Assembly: GCF_004295345.1 (NCBI RefSeq)
Contig: NZ_CP036200.1
Location: 1,550,001-1,614,000, forward strand
DNA length: 64,000 nucleotides
From: Shewanella maritima
Lineage (GTDB): Bacteria; Pseudomonadota; Gammaproteobacteria; Enterobacterales; Shewanellaceae
Reading direction: 5' to 3'
Shown: positions 39,218 through 49,693 of the stretch, piece by piece
Position numbering within the stretch: position 1 is the first letter of the stretch
Layout: every line of letters starts with the position of its first letter
Program-made: the position numbers and the translations under genes
The notes under the pieces: model-generated
What the model was told of the DNA's origin: nothing
Databases searched by the model: none
What the model saw: only the letters and a program-made list of their open reading frames with translations

Positions 39218-39691
39218 CTATTTATCACTCGATGACATGCTATACAAAAATTGACCAATTAAATCTTCCAAGATAAGCGCACCTTGGGTGTCGTACACTC
39301 TATCGCCATCTTGAAGTAACTCGGATTCATCATCCATGAAACCAGGAGTTAGGCCTATAAACTGCTCGCCAAGCAAACCAGAAGTTAGAATCGACAAACT
39401 GCTGTTGTCAGGGAACTGGTCATAACGCTTATCCATAGTTAATGTGACAATGGGTACTAGCTTGCGATCATCAAGGGTAATATCGCTCACTCGGCCAACA
39501 ACCACACCACCCACTTTTACTGGTGAACGCACTTTTAAGCCACCAATATTATTAAACTCTGCCACGAGTTGATAAGTATCACTGTCAGACTGCACTTTTA
39601 CATTGGCCACGTTAAATACCAACACGCAAAATGCTATCAATCCTGATAGTAAAAATACCCCAACGGCTAACTCGAGCTTCCTTGTAAACAT
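39218..39691 (-). CDS. mlaD: MCE-domain protein MlaD
   Basis: A 157-residue protein with one N-terminal membrane anchor (about 7-27) and a single MCE domain: YQLVAEFNNIGGLKVRSPVKVGGVVVGRVSDITLD and LLGEQFIGLTPG. MlaD forms the periplasmic hexameric ring of the Mla transporter. Unusually, 146 nt separate it from mlaE. Confidence 0.95.
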   Translation of the reverse strand: MFTRKLELAVGVFLLSGLIAFCVLVFNVANVKVQSDSDTYQLVAEFNNIGGLKVRSPVKVGGVVVGRVSDITLDDRKLVPIVTLTMDKRYDQFPDNSSLSILTSGLLGEQFIGLTPGFMDDESELLQDGDRVYDTQGALILEDLIGQFLYSMSSSDK

Positions 39692-39837
39692 ACGCTAAAA
39701 CCACTTAAAACAAACTAGATAGTAAATAAAACTTAATGGCTATTATGAACCTACACATTTCTGATGAATGCTTGGTTTTGTAACAAAAGATAATTAACTT
39801 TGCAGCGCCCTTTATAGCAGTGCCTATATCAATAAAA

Positions 39838-40617
39838 TTAGCTGCCGAACATCAATGCAGTGAGCAGAAAATCTAGCCCTAAAACAGCCAAGCTTGATTG
39901 CACCACTGTAGATGTTGTCGCGCGGCTAATGCCTTCAGGATTTGGCTCAACTTCATAGCCTCGATATAGAGCAATCCAGGTGACAACAATACCAAACACC
40001 ACACTTTTAATGACGGTGTTAACTATGTCTTGCTCCCACTCAATCGATGCCTGCAAAATAGACCAAAAAGCGCCGTGGTCAATGCCTTTCCATTCAACGC
40101 CAACTAAATGCCCGCCTGCGATACCTACTAGTGAAAACATAACAGACAGCAGCGGCAGCGAGATCATACCTGCCCAAAAACGCGGTGCGATAACTTGCCT
40201 GAGTGGGTCTACAGCCATCATCTCCAAACTTGATAACTGCTCAGTTGATTTCATCAAGCCAATCTCTGCAGTCAATGCTGAACCCGCACGGCCAGCAAAT
40301 AGCAATGCAGTTACCACAGGGCCAAGCTCTCTTAATAAACTCAGCGCCACCATAGGGCCAAGACTTTCTTCAGTGCCAAAGTCCACCAAAATAGTGTAGC
40401 CCTGCAGCGCTAGTACCATGCCGATAAATAGGCCTGATACCAAAATAATCACCATCGAGCGTACGCCCAGTACATAAAGCTGTTTTACCAGTAAAGGCCA
40501 GCCTTTGCGTACGTTAGGCACCTGAGCTATCGCTCCCCAAAGCATCAATCCAGCTCGACCTAAGCCAGATACAGTATTAATTGCGCTGCGACCAACGGCA
40601 GAAATAGCATTAATCAT
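39838..40617 (-). CDS. mlaE: phospholipid ABC transporter permease MlaE
   Basis: A 259-residue permease of about five to six membrane segments with the MlaE hallmark [28 protein letters not shown] and [15 protein letters not shown]. It is the membrane core of MlaFEDB. Its start overlaps mlaF by 8 nt, giving tight coupling of the two subunits. Confidence 0.95.
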   Translation of the reverse strand: MINAISAVGRSAINTVSGLGRAGLMLWGAIAQVPNVRKGWPLLVKQLYVLGVRSMVIILVSGLFIGMVLALQGYTILVDFGTEESLGPMVALSLLRELGPVVTALLFAGRAGSALTAEIGLMKSTEQLSSLEMMAVDPLRQVIAPRFWAGMISLPLLSVMFSLVGIAGGHLVGVEWKGIDHGAFWSILQASIEWEQDIVNTVIKSVVFGIVVTWIALYRGYEVEPNPEGISRATTSTVVQSSLAVLGLDFLLTALMFGS

Positions 40618-41434
40618 GATCGGTTAATAACTCCTGACGATAATCTGCTGCAGGGTAGTGAAACGGCACTGTGCCATCAGGGCTGCCCTGTAAAAACTGC
40701 TGCAATTGCGGGTTAGCTGCTTGTCTTAACGCCTCCGGAGCGCCATGAGCGATAATTTTCTTGTCGGCAATAACATACACATAGTCAGCAATCTCCATTA
40801 CTTCAGCAACATCATGGGATACCACCAAAGAGGTTAGCGATAATGACTCAGACAGCTCTTTAATCAGCTTAACTAACATCCCCATCGAAATAGGGTCTTG
40901 GCCTGCAAACGGCTCATCGTACATCACTAACTCAGGCTCTAACGCAATCGCTCTTGCCAGCGCAGCTCGGCGCTGCATACCACCGGACAGTTCATTAGGC
41001 ATCATCTGGCTGGCACCGCGAAGCCCAACAGCTTGTAGCTTCATCAATACCAGTTTACGGATGATTTCCTCTGGTAATCCACTGTGTTCACGCAGCGCAA
41101 ACGCCACATTGTCGAATACCGTCATGTCGGTAAACAACGCGCCACTTTGAAACAACATACTCATACGTTTACGCAAACTAAAAAGCTCATTACGGCTTAA
41201 TGCATGAACGTCTTGGCCGTCAAATAACACCTGGCCAGAGTCGGGTGTTAACTGACCACCAATAAGCTTCAACAAGGTAGTTTTACCGATACCACTGGGC
41301 CCCATAATCGCGGTGATTTTGCCCTGTGGGATATTTAAAGAAATATCTTGATATATGACGCGCTCACCGCGGCTAAAACCAAGGTTACGGATTTGGATTA
41401 ACGGGGATTGTTGCTCATGAGACTGCTGGGACAT
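40610..41434 (-). CDS. mlaF: phospholipid ABC transporter ATPase MlaF
   Basis: A 274-residue ABC ATPase: Walker [15 protein letters not shown]-loop [20 protein letters not shown], signature [21 protein letters not shown], Walker [14 protein letters not shown] and H-loop VVSHDV. First gene of the leftward mla operon, opposite the divergent yrbG gene (about 190 nt apart). Confidence 0.96.
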   Translation of the reverse strand: MSQQSHEQQSPLIQIRNLGFSRGERVIYQDISLNIPQGKITAIMGPSGIGKTTLLKLIGGQLTPDSGQVLFDGQDVHALSRNELFSLRKRMSMLFQSGALFTDMTVFDNVAFALREHSGLPEEIIRKLVLMKLQAVGLRGASQMMPNELSGGMQRRAALARAIALEPELVMYDEPFAGQDPISMGMLVKLIKELSESLSLTSLVVSHDVAEVMEIADYVYVIADKKIIAHGAPEALRQAANPQLQQFLQGSPDGTVPFHYPAADYRQELLTDHD

Positions 41435-41623
41435 GTGGATTTAATGCTCGCCCTACCTGGCAAATAGAAATAAAATTGTACGCAATTTAGTTATCGAGCT
41501 CAACAAAATATAAACATAAGTTATTCATAGGCTATCGCAGCACTTTCCTTTTACTAAAATTCCAGCGAAAATGCGCGCTACAAATTTTTTAGATACATCA
41601 CCTTTTTGGATACATCACCCATC

Positions 41624-42604
41624 ATGCTACTCAATATTGGTTTACTTATTATTGGTTTGCTCGTTCTTGTTTGGAGCGCTGACCGGTTTGTTTATGGCGC
41701 AGCGGCGTTTGCGCGCAATCTTGGCTTGCCGCCAATGTTGATTGGTTTAACCATTGTAGCCATGGGAAGCTCAGCCCCTGAGATGCTAGTGGCAGGTACC
41801 GCCGCTGCTGATGGTATGACAGATACCGCCATTGGTAACGTGCTTGGCTCCAACATTGCCAACATTACATTAATTTTGGGTATTACCGCGTTATTCGGCG
41901 CAATTGCCGTCAGCTCAACCACGTTAAAAAGAGAGATTCCGTTGATGCTTGCAGCAACTGCACTTGCGGGCTATTTGCTACATGACGGACAACTATCTCG
42001 TGTTGATGGCATCATTTTACTCGTCGCCTTCTTTGCCATTATGGGCTACTTCATCTATCAAGCAGTCAATAAAGACACAGCTGATAAGTTAGATGACGAT
42101 ATTGAAGCCGAAATCCCAAATAATGTACCAACACTTCATGCTATTATATGGCTAATCGTTGGCATGATATTATTACCGCTTTCAGCTGGTTGGATGGTTG
42201 ATGGTGCAGTAGGCATCGCCAAGTACTTTGGTCTTTCAGACCTAGTGATTGGCTTAACCATTATTGCAGTCGGCACTAGCTTACCAGAGCTAGCTGCCTG
42301 TGTTGCAGGTGTGCTCAAGAAAGAAGATGACCTTGCAATAGGTAACATTGTCGGGTCGAACTTATTTAATATACTTGCAGTCTTAGCATTACCAGGGTTG
42401 ATTGCACCGGGTGCGATTGACGCGGCTGCAAGTGGACGCGATTTTTATATGGTACTTGGCACCAGCACCGCATTAGCCGTGCTTGTACTGTCAACCGGCG
42501 CTAAAAAGCAGCTTACTCGTTGGCACGGTATATTATTGCTAATTACCTTTATTGCTTATCAATTCATCGTTTTTCAATCTCAATAGATGATAAGCAGCAC
42601 AATT
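41624..42604 (+). CDS. yrbG: calcium/sodium antiporter YrbG
   Basis: An approximately 320-residue antiporter; the stop lies at 42584-42586, so the gene proper is 41624..42586. Ten or so membrane segments carry the two inverted alpha-repeats of the CaCA family: SAPEMLVAGTAA with GNVLGSNIANI, and SLPELAACVAGV with GNIVGSNLFNI. Start set at ATG 41624, giving MLLNIGLLIIGLLVL as in E. coli YrbG; a TTG lies six codons upstream. No obvious Shine-Dalgarno: an 11-bp direct repeat (GATACATCACC) occupies that place. It heads the rightward yrbG-kdsD-kdsC-lptCAB-rpoN series. Confidence 0.93.
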
Positions 42605-42620
42605 TATTAAGAGAGTACCC

Positions 42621-43598
42621 ATGACGAGTCAAACTCAATTGCGACAATGGGGTCGCAACGTTATTGATATTGAAAAAAAGGCATTAGAAAACCTCTACCA
42701 ATATGTCGATTCTGACGCTTTCGGTCAGGCTTGCGAGCTCATTTTGCAGTGCAAAGGCAAAGTGGTTGTCATGGGTATGGGCAAATCTGGTCACATTGGC
42801 AATAAGATTTCAGCTACCTTCGCCAGTACAGGCACTCCAGCATTTTTCGTTCATCCGGGTGAAGCAAGCCATGGTGATTTGGGCGCGCTGTCTAAAAACG
42901 ATGTGGTGATGGCAATTTCAAACTCAGGTGAGTCAAGTGAAATTCTAACTCTGATGCCGGTTATCCAGCGTATGGGCGTACCTGTTATTGCGGTAACGGG
43001 GAAGCCAGAATCCAATATGGCAAAACTGGCTAAGCTGCATTTGTGCATCAAGGTACCAGAAGAAGCTTGTCCATTAGGCTTAGCTCCTACATCAAGCACC
43101 ACAGCCACTCTGGTAATGGGTGATGCCCTAGCTGTAGCATTACTGCAATCACGCGGCTTCACTCGCGATGACTTCGCGCTATCGCACCCAGGCGGCTCAT
43201 TGGGTAAAAAGCTATTGTTGAAAGTTGACGATGTGATGCATAAAGACGAGCGTCTGCCGCTGGTTAAGCAAAACATCACCATTACCGATGCCCTTTATGA
43301 AATCACCAAGAAAGGCCTAGGTATGGCAGGTGTGGTTGATGACAGTAACAAGCTGGTCGGTATTTTTACCGATGGTGATTTACGCCGCGTTATCGATGCC
43401 CAGGTTAATCTAAGAGACACATCAATTGCACAGGTAATGACGCCAAACTGTGTGACTATCCAGGCAGGCATTTTAGCCGCGCAAGCACTACAAGTGATGG
43501 ACGATAAGAACATCAACGGGTTAATTGTCGTTGATGGGCAGCACCAGCCTATTGGCGCATTGAACATGCTCGATATGGTTAAAGCAGGAGTAATTTAA
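42621..43598 (+). CDS. kdsD: arabinose-5-phosphate isomerase KdsD
   Basis: A 325-residue enzyme converting ribulose-5-phosphate to arabinose-5-phosphate, the first step to KDO for LPS. The SIS domain (MGMGKSGHIGNKISATFASTGTPAFFVHPGEASHGDLG, in part) is followed by two CBS domains (about 205-325). It overlaps kdsC by one base (TAATG), and yrbG is immediately upstream, the E. coli order. Confidence 0.96.
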   Translation: MTSQTQLRQWGRNVIDIEKKALENLYQYVDSDAFGQACELILQCKGKVVVMGMGKSGHIGNKISATFASTGTPAFFVHPGEASHGDLGALSKNDVVMAISNSGESSEILTLMPVIQRMGVPVIAVTGKPESNMAKLAKLHLCIKVPEEACPLGLAPTSSTTATLVMGDALAVALLQSRGFTRDDFALSHPGGSLGKKLLLKVDDVMHKDERLPLVKQNITITDALYEITKKGLGMAGVVDDSNKLVGIFTDGDLRRVIDAQVNLRDTSIAQVMTPNCVTIQAGILAAQALQVMDDKNINGLIVVDGQHQPIGALNMLDMVKAGVI

Positions 43599-44146
43599 TG
43601 CCTCAAAGTTTATATGGTCCAGTTAGCGATCAAATCTGGCAAAAAGCACAGCAAATTAAGCTACTGATCTGCGATGTCGACGGCGTATTTTCAGATGGCC
43701 GTATCTACCTCAGCAATGCTGGCGAAGAGCTTAAAGCGTTCCATACCCGTGATGGCTATGGCGTGCGCTCACTGCTTGGCAGCGGCATTCAAGTTGCTGT
43801 GATAACAGGTCGCAAATCGCAGATTGTCGAAAACCGTATGACTGCACTGGGCATCACTCACATCTACCAAGGTATTGACGACAAGTTTGTGCCATTTAAA
43901 GAACTCCTTGAGCTGTATCAAGTTACACCAGAGCAAGTGGCCTATATTGGCGATGACATGGTGGACTTACCCGTTATGAAGGCGGTAGGCCTATCAGTTT
44001 GTGTCGCCGACGGACACCCGTTTGTTAAGCAACACTGTGATATGACAACCAGCATTAACGGTGGTCATGGTGCGCTGCGAGAGTTAACCGATCTGCTTTT
44101 GCAAAGCCAAGATAAACTGGCTAGCGCTCACGGTATGAGTGTATGA
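43598..44146 (+). CDS. kdsC: 3-deoxy-D-manno-octulosonate-8-phosphate phosphatase KdsC
   Basis: A 182-residue HAD phosphatase that dephosphorylates KDO-8-phosphate. Motif I is ICDVDGVFSDG, motif II VITGRKS, and the C-terminal GDDMVDLPVMKAVGLSVCVADGHPFV supplies motif IV. Its start overlaps kdsD and its stop overlaps lptC by 4 nt (ATGA), so translation is coupled through the chain. Confidence 0.96.
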   Translation: MPQSLYGPVSDQIWQKAQQIKLLICDVDGVFSDGRIYLSNAGEELKAFHTRDGYGVRSLLGSGIQVAVITGRKSQIVENRMTALGITHIYQGIDDKFVPFKELLELYQVTPEQVAYIGDDMVDLPVMKAVGLSVCVADGHPFVKQHCDMTTSINGGHGALRELTDLLLQSQDKLASAHGMSV

Positions 44147-44703
44147 GCCGAGTCACCCTCGCCATCATCGCGTTTTTTAGCGCCGCGCTTATTCTCTATT
44201 GGCAAGTACAAGCCAAGCGTAACGAGCAAGCTCTAAAAGTCGACTCAGGTGTCGACCGCCCAGAGTTTATCGCTAACGATCTTAAAACCACCACCTTTAA
44301 TGATTTAGGGCAGATCGAAAGCCGAGTGAGTGCTAAACACATGGAGCATTTTGAGTCGACTAACATGACTCACTTTACTGACCCTGTTTATCTGGTGTTT
44401 CCTGAAGATGGCGAAGCACAATGGCAACTGAGTGCTAGCAAAGGTCAATTAGATAAAAATAAAGATGTGGTGACGCTCAGCCAGGATGTACTTATTGATG
44501 CAGTTGACGTTGATGAGCCTTTGCAATCGCTGAGCACACAACAGATACAATTGGATTTAAATACCTTAATTGGCACCTCTAAATCAGCGGTATTTATCGA
44601 GGGCAAAGGCTTTCAAATTCAAGGTTTAGGTTTACATGCAGACCTAAATACTCAAGAATTAACACTACTTAGTCAGGTAGAAGGACGTTATGAACCACGT
44701 TAA
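44143..44703 (+). CDS. lptC: LPS export protein LptC
   Basis: A 186-residue bitopic protein: N-terminal membrane helix (about 3-20) and a periplasmic beta-jellyroll (DLKTTTFNDLGQIESRVSAKHMEHFES, then repeated strands ending SQVEGRYEPR). LptC links the inner membrane LptBFG pump to LptA. It overlaps kdsC by 4 nt and lptA by 14 nt. Confidence 0.94.
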   Translation: MSRVTLAIIAFFSAALILYWQVQAKRNEQALKVDSGVDRPEFIANDLKTTTFNDLGQIESRVSAKHMEHFESTNMTHFTDPVYLVFPEDGEAQWQLSASKGQLDKNKDVVTLSQDVLIDAVDVDEPLQSLSTQQIQLDLNTLIGTSKSAVFIEGKGFQIQGLGLHADLNTQELTLLSQVEGRYEPR

Positions 44704-45295
44704 TCCACGCCAGATGTTGTTGGCTTCAGCAATTGTTGCCCTTGGGCTTGTTAGCCCAATGAGCTCCCTTGAAGCAAAAGAAGGCGACTTACAGCAGCAA
44801 GTAAAAATTAGCTCAGTTAGCCAAAAGGCAGATATAAAAAATAACCAAATCATTTTTTATGGTCCAGTGACTGTGGTTCAAGGTTCAATCAATATTCAAG
44901 CAGATGAACTACGCGCATTTACTTCTGATAACTCTGTAACCAAAACCTTAGTCGCCACTGGTAACCCTGCGACTTTTTCACAAGAGTTAGACGACGGTAA
45001 AATCGGTACCGCTAGCGCCTCTGAAGTACGCTACGACCTCGCAAGCACCACCTTGACGCTGACAGGTAAGGCTAAGCTTGACCAAGCAGGCAGTCAGGTA
45101 ACGGGTGATATCATTCGCTACAACATTGATAAGCAAGAACTCATAGCCCAAAGTAAGGGCGATGAGCGAGTGATTACCATTATCCAGCCAGAGAACTTCC
45201 AAGATCCGTCAGAGCAAGCACCTGTCGAGCAGCAGCCTGAGCCGCAAAGGCGAATAGAACAACAGCAAGAGCCATCAACACAAGGTAATCAGTAG
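44690..45295 (+). CDS. lptA: periplasmic LPS-bridge protein LptA
   Basis: A 201-residue exported protein (signal to about residue 29, SSLEAKEG) with the OstA/LptA jellyroll: KADIKNNQIIFYGPVTVVQGSINIQADELRAF and GKIGTASASEVRYDLASTTLTLTGKAKL, each shown only in part. It ends in a Gln/Glu/Pro-rich tail. LptA polymerises into the LPS bridge across the periplasm. It follows lptC with overlap and precedes lptB by 8 nt. Confidence 0.95.
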   Translation: MNHVNPRQMLLASAIVALGLVSPMSSLEAKEGDLQQQVKISSVSQKADIKNNQIIFYGPVTVVQGSINIQADELRAFTSDNSVTKTLVATGNPATFSQELDDGKIGTASASEVRYDLASTTLTLTGKAKLDQAGSQVTGDIIRYNIDKQELIAQSKGDERVITIIQPENFQDPSEQAPVEQQPEPQRRIEQQQEPSTQGNQ

Positions 45296-45303
45296 GCTAA
45301 GTA

Positions 45304-46038
45304 ATGACAGAGCAAATCACCTTAACGGCTGAAAACCTGGCTAAAAGCTATAAGAACCGCCAAGTAGTGAAAGACGTAAGCTTATCGGTTTCCACTGGGC
45401 AAATTGTTGGTCTACTGGGCCCAAATGGTGCAGGTAAAACCACCACCTTTTACATGGTTGTTGGACTTGTAAAAAGTGACCACGGGCGCATTTTAATTGA
45501 TGCAGATGATTTAACTTCTGATCCAATGCATCTGCGTGCGCGCAAAGGCATTGGTTACTTACCCCAAGAAGCAAGCATCTTCCGTAAACTAACTGTACAC
45601 GACAACATCATGGCAGTTTTACAAACACGTAAAGAGCTAACTAAAGAGCAACGTGTTGAAGAACTTGAACATTTACTCGAAGAATTCCATATCACTCACA
45701 TTCGCGATAGCCAAGGTATGGCATTATCAGGCGGTGAACGTCGCCGAGTAGAAATTGCCCGAGCACTGGCTGCAAACCCGAAATTTATCTTGCTCGATGA
45801 ACCATTTGCGGGTGTTGACCCAATTTCGGTAATCGACATCAAGAAAATTATTCAGCAACTCAAATCTCGTGGTCTAGGGGTGCTGATCACTGACCATAAT
45901 GTGCGTGAAACCCTCGATGTTTGTGAGCATGCTTATATCGTGAGCCAGGGTAACTTAATTGCCGAGGGGACACCAGATGAGATCTTGAGCGATCAGCAAG
46001 TTCGTGCAGTATACTTAGGTGAACAATTCAAGCTATAG
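45304..46038 (+). CDS. lptB: LPS export ABC transporter ATPase LptB
   Basis: A 244-residue ABC ATPase with Walker [17 protein letters not shown]-loop [15 protein letters not shown], signature [16 protein letters not shown], Walker [14 protein letters not shown] and H-loop ITDHNV. It powers LPS extraction by LptFG. It sits in the conserved lptA-lptB-rpoN order; 145 nt separate it from rpoN. Confidence 0.97.
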   Translation: MTEQITLTAENLAKSYKNRQVVKDVSLSVSTGQIVGLLGPNGAGKTTTFYMVVGLVKSDHGRILIDADDLTSDPMHLRARKGIGYLPQEASIFRKLTVHDNIMAVLQTRKELTKEQRVEELEHLLEEFHITHIRDSQGMALSGGERRRVEIARALAANPKFILLDEPFAGVDPISVIDIKKIIQQLKSRGLGVLITDHNVRETLDVCEHAYIVSQGNLIAEGTPDEILSDQQVRAVYLGEQFKL

Positions 46039-46183
46039 TTATTGATGATTTGGTTTCGCTCGCTCAACTACATGGGCGGCGACAGCATTAGCTTCGACTG
46101 AGTACCAATCCAGTCTCTCCTAAGGAAACCAATTACAAGCATTAATGTGTGTCTCTTATACGATACCTAGGGATAAGTGGTAA

Positions 46184-47674
46184 ATGAAAGCGTCACTACA
46201 GCTCAAAATGGGTCAACACCTGACTATGACCCCACAACTGCAACAGGCAATTCGCCTACTGCAGCTGTCTTCATTGGAGCTACAACAAGAAATACAACAA
46301 GCATTAGACTCTAACCCACTGCTTGAAGTAGAAGAATTTTACGACGGTAAAGACGCCTCAAAAGACAAACAAGATCAAGCTGATACCGATTTTAGTGAAG
46401 CAAGCCAAAAGTCTGCTGAAACAGATACTTCCAACGTTGATCTCGCAGACTCGCTCAATAAAGAATCTATGCCTGACGAGCTGCCAATGGACACCACCTG
46501 GGATGAAGTCTATACAGCCTCACCAGTTGCCAGCACTGGCGCAACCAGCTCTGGCTCACGCGACGATGATATGCCATTTCAAGGCGAGACCACAGAAGGT
46601 CTATACGAGCATTTGGAATGGCAAAAAAACCTCACTCCTTTTTCTGATACCGATTTAGCCATCGCCACAGCCATTATCGATGCCATTGACGATACAGGCT
46701 ATTTAACCCAAAGCACCGAAGATATCCTTAGCGCTATGGGCGATGAAGAGGTTGAGCTAGAGGAGGTTGAAGCAGTACTTAAACGTATTCAGCATTTTGA
46801 CCCCATTGGCGTTGCTGCGCGCGATCTAAGTGAGTGCCTGCTTATACAGTTAGCGCAATTTCCTAATGACACGCCTCATATTGACAATGCGCGTATGTTG
46901 ATTGCCAACTATCTCGACCTGATTGCTGGCCGTGACTTTCGTTTACTTATGCGTAAAACCAAGCTTAAAGAAGATGAACTTAGGGAAGCAATTCACCTGA
47001 TCCAATCATTGAATCCAAAGCCTGGAGCGGCAATCACACCTAGTGATGATGAATATGTCATACCTGATGTTTCAGTATTAAAGAAAAATGGCCGCTGGGT
47101 CGTGGAGCTTAACCCTGACAACATGCCAAAAATTGGTGTCAATCAGCATTACGCTTCTATGGCTCGTAGCACCAAGAGCCAGGCTGACAGCCAGTTTATT
47201 CGCGGTCATTTGCAAGAGGCTAAGTGGTTCATTAAGAGTCTAGAAAGCCGTAATGACACCCTGTTAAAAGTGGCCAACTGTATCGTACAGTTCCAACAAG
47301 GCTTCTTTGAATATGGTGAAGAAGCCATGAAACCAATGGTACTCAACGATATTGCTGAGGCCGTCGAGATGCATGAATCCACTATTTCCAGGGTTACCAC
47401 ACAAAAGTACATGCATACGCCACGCGGTCTATTTGAACTCAAATACTTTTTCTCAAGCCATGTCAGCACAGATGACGGCGGCGAATGCTCATCTACAGCT
47501 ATTCGCGCCTTTATCAAAAAGCTGGTCGCCGCTGAAAATCAGAAAAAGCCATTAAGCGATAGCAAAATGGCACAACTGTTAGCGGAGCAAGGGATTAATG
47601 TTGCTCGTCGTACGATAGCGAAATACCGTGAAGCAATGCTTATCCCGCCCTCAAACCAACGTAAGAGCTTATAA
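46184..47674 (+). CDS. rpoN: RNA polymerase sigma-54 factor
   Basis: A 496-residue sigma-54: glutamine-rich region I ([35 protein letters not shown] in part), an acidic region II, the core-binding region III and the C-terminal RpoN box [20 protein letters not shown]. It recognises GG/GC promoters. The degenerate NtrC-like regulator at 10041 in this window should not be able to activate it. hpf follows after 23 nt with an excellent ribosome binding site. Confidence 0.97.
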   Translation: MKASLQLKMGQHLTMTPQLQQAIRLLQLSSLELQQEIQQALDSNPLLEVEEFYDGKDASKDKQDQADTDFSEASQKSAETDTSNVDLADSLNKESMPDELPMDTTWDEVYTASPVASTGATSSGSRDDDMPFQGETTEGLYEHLEWQKNLTPFSDTDLAIATAIIDAIDDTGYLTQSTEDILSAMGDEEVELEEVEAVLKRIQHFDPIGVAARDLSECLLIQLAQFPNDTPHIDNARMLIANYLDLIAGRDFRLLMRKTKLKEDELREAIHLIQSLNPKPGAAITPSDDEYVIPDVSVLKKNGRWVVELNPDNMPKIGVNQHYASMARSTKSQADSQFIRGHLQEAKWFIKSLESRNDTLLKVANCIVQFQQGFFEYGEEAMKPMVLNDIAEAVEMHESTISRVTTQKYMHTPRGLFELKYFFSSHVSTDDGGECSSTAIRAFIKKLVAAENQKKPLSDSKMAQLLAEQGINVARRTIAKYREAMLIPPSNQRKSL

Positions 47675-47697
47675 GCTCAATCAAAGGAGGACGATAT

Positions 47698-47985
47698 ATG
47701 CAAATAAACCTAACGGGGCACCACATTGAATTAACTGACTCACTTAGAGAGTATGTTGACAGTAAATTTGCCAAACTAGAGCGTCATTTTGAGCAAATCA
47801 ACAATGTGCACGTTATCCTAAATGTCGACAAACAAGTACAAAAGGCTGAGGCTAAAGTCAGCCTTAGTGGAGGAGAAGTCTTCGCCACTTCTGAACACAG
47901 CGACATGTATGCTGCAATCGACTCTTTGATCAGCAAACTTGACCGCCAGGTAATCAAACATAAAGAGAAGCTAACCAAGCATTAA
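47698..47985 (+). CDS. hpf: ribosome hibernation promoting factor
   Basis: A 95-residue short-form HPF: MQINLTGHHIELTDSLREYVDSKFAKLERHF (in part), the central strands and a basic end RQVIKHKEKLTKH. It binds 30S subunits and helps 100S dimer formation in stationary phase. AAAGGAGG upstream. It overlaps ptsN by one base (TAATG). Confidence 0.96.
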   Translation: MQINLTGHHIELTDSLREYVDSKFAKLERHFEQINNVHVILNVDKQVQKAEAKVSLSGGEVFATSEHSDMYAAIDSLISKLDRQVIKHKEKLTKH

Positions 47986-48431
47986 TGATGGAAATTCGTA
48001 CCATCCTGCAGCCGGAGTGCACTGCCTGTGCCACTCCGGGCAGTAAAAAAAAGGTATTGCAACTCATCAGCGAAATCGCAGCAGAGCAATACTCAGACCT
48101 TTCAGCACAAGAAATTTTCGAAAGTCTTGTCGCTCGAGAAAAAAAAGGTAGTACAGGTATAGGTAATGGCATCGCAATTCCCCACGGCCGTTTAGACAGT
48201 ATCGAACAGCCTATCGCCGTATTTATCAAGTGCGATGAGGCGATTGACTTCGATGCCATCGATGATAAACCTGTCGATTTACTATTTGCGCTTATTGTAC
48301 CGTCAGACCAATGTCAGCAACATTTGGCAACGCTGGCTTGTATTGCAGAAAAGCTTAATGACAAGCAAACACTCAAACAGTTACGTAAATCAACAGATAA
48401 AACTCAACTCTATCAGGTGATCGCTCAATGA
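47985..48431 (+). CDS. ptsN: nitrogen PTS enzyme EIIA(Ntr)
   Basis: A 148-residue EIIA domain of the mannitol/fructose class. The phosphorylated His is in [16 protein letters not shown] (His67 from the first ATG). Two adjacent ATGs (47985 and 47988) could start it. PtsN regulates potassium and nitrogen-related targets by its phosphorylation state. It overlaps rapZ by 4 nt (ATGA). Confidence 0.94.
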   Translation: MMEIRTILQPECTACATPGSKKKVLQLISEIAAEQYSDLSAQEIFESLVAREKKGSTGIGNGIAIPHGRLDSIEQPIAVFIKCDEAIDFDAIDDKPVDLLFALIVPSDQCQQHLATLACIAEKLNDKQTLKQLRKSTDKTQLYQVIAQ

Positions 48432-49288
48432 AACTGGTTATCGTCTCAGGTCGTTCTGGCTCAGGAAAGTCCGTTGCACTTAGGGTGCTAGAAGACTTAG
48501 GTTACTACTGTGTCGACAATCTGCCGATCCCATTGATCAATACATTGCTTGAGCAGCTTAAAGGCTCACATGAGCTTATTGCGATTAGCGTTGATGTGCG
48601 CAACATAAAGGAGCAAGGAAAAGTACTGCAGGCTCAGCTACAACTATTACCAGCCGATATCAGTATCACTAGCTTCTTTTTGAGCTCGAACGACAAAGTG
48701 CTACTCAAACGTTATAGCGAAACGCGCCGTTTACATCCATTGTCTAAGCAACACCTGTCTTTGCAAGACGCCATAATTCAAGAAGGTAAATTACTCGAGC
48801 CTATTTCGAATATAACTGACCACTTTATTGATACCTCCGAGTTCAACATCTATGAGCTCAGTGACAAGGTTAGAGAAATTTTGCTTGGCAGTGTCGACCG
48901 TGAACTGGTGATCAATATCAACTCGTTTGGCTTTAAATATGGTATGCCTAAAGAAGCAGACTTTATGTTTGATGTGCGCTTTCTACCTAACCCTCACTGG
49001 GAGCCTGAGCTAAGACCACTAACAGGCCTAGACAAAGGGGTACAAAATTTCCTTAATCAGCAACCTCAGGTAGGTAAGTTTGTTCTGCAAATCGACAATT
49101 TTTTCGAAACCTGGATGCCGCAACTTGAGCGTAACAACCGCAGCTATGTCACCATCGCGATAGGTTGTACTGGTGGTCAACACCGCTCAGTGTTTATTGC
49201 TGAACAAGTAGCAAAACGCCTTAGCACGCACATCAAACACAAAATACTTGTGAGTCACCGCGAGCTAAGCACGCCAGCACAAAGCTAG
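48428..49288 (+). CDS. rapZ: RNase adapter protein RapZ
   Basis: A 286-residue P-loop protein with Walker [15 protein letters not shown] and the family segments [24 protein letters not shown] and the C-terminal [22 protein letters not shown]. In E. coli RapZ guides RNase E to the sRNA GlmZ, linking amino-sugar supply to cell-envelope synthesis. It lies between ptsN and npr as expected. Confidence 0.96.
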   Translation: MKLVIVSGRSGSGKSVALRVLEDLGYYCVDNLPIPLINTLLEQLKGSHELIAISVDVRNIKEQGKVLQAQLQLLPADISITSFFLSSNDKVLLKRYSETRRLHPLSKQHLSLQDAIIQEGKLLEPISNITDHFIDTSEFNIYELSDKVREILLGSVDRELVININSFGFKYGMPKEADFMFDVRFLPNPHWEPELRPLTGLDKGVQNFLNQQPQVGKFVLQIDNFFETWMPQLERNNRSYVTIAIGCTGGQHRSVFIAEQVAKRLSTHIKHKILVSHRELSTPAQS

Positions 49289-49316
49289 CCTATACTTATA
49301 AAAAGTGCACAACCCT

Positions 49317-49586
49317 ATGCTGCAACGACAAATAACCATATCTAACAAGCTCGGGCTGCACGCTCGCGCAGCAACTAAACTAGCAACCCTAGCTGCGAAA
49401 TTCGACGCCGAAATAACGCTTATCCATGGCGACAAGCAAGCAAGCGCAGCCAGCGTATTAGGGCTATTAATGTTGGAAAGCGGTGTAGGAAAAACCATTA
49501 CCCTCACAGCTAGCGGTAATGATGCTCAGGCTGCACTCGATGCAGTAAGCGCACTGATTGATGCTAAGTTCGAGGAAAACAGTTAA
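49317..49586 (+). CDS. ptsO: nitrogen PTS phosphocarrier protein NPr
   Basis: An 89-residue HPr-fold protein; ATG 49317 is preferred (a GTG four codons upstream is the alternative). The active site NKLGLHARAATKLA has His15 and Arg17, and the second conserved segment is ASAASVLGLLMLESGVGKTI. It passes phosphate from EI(Ntr) to PtsN, encoded two genes upstream. It ends the rpoN cluster. Confidence 0.93.
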   Translation: MLQRQITISNKLGLHARAATKLATLAAKFDAEITLIHGDKQASAASVLGLLMLESGVGKTITLTASGNDAQAALDAVSALIDAKFEENS

Positions 49587-49693
49587 CCCTCTGTGATACA
49601 AGCGAATTTTTAACATCAATATCATAAAAATGAATTAGTGGTACTCGACTTGATAAGCTACCATTAGCAAAATTTTTTGGGGAGAGTCTACCA

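Noticed and set aside
49587..49693. Magnesium riboswitch before mgtE
   Set aside because: The gap is only 107 nt, and I see no paired structure resembling a known magnesium-sensing leader.
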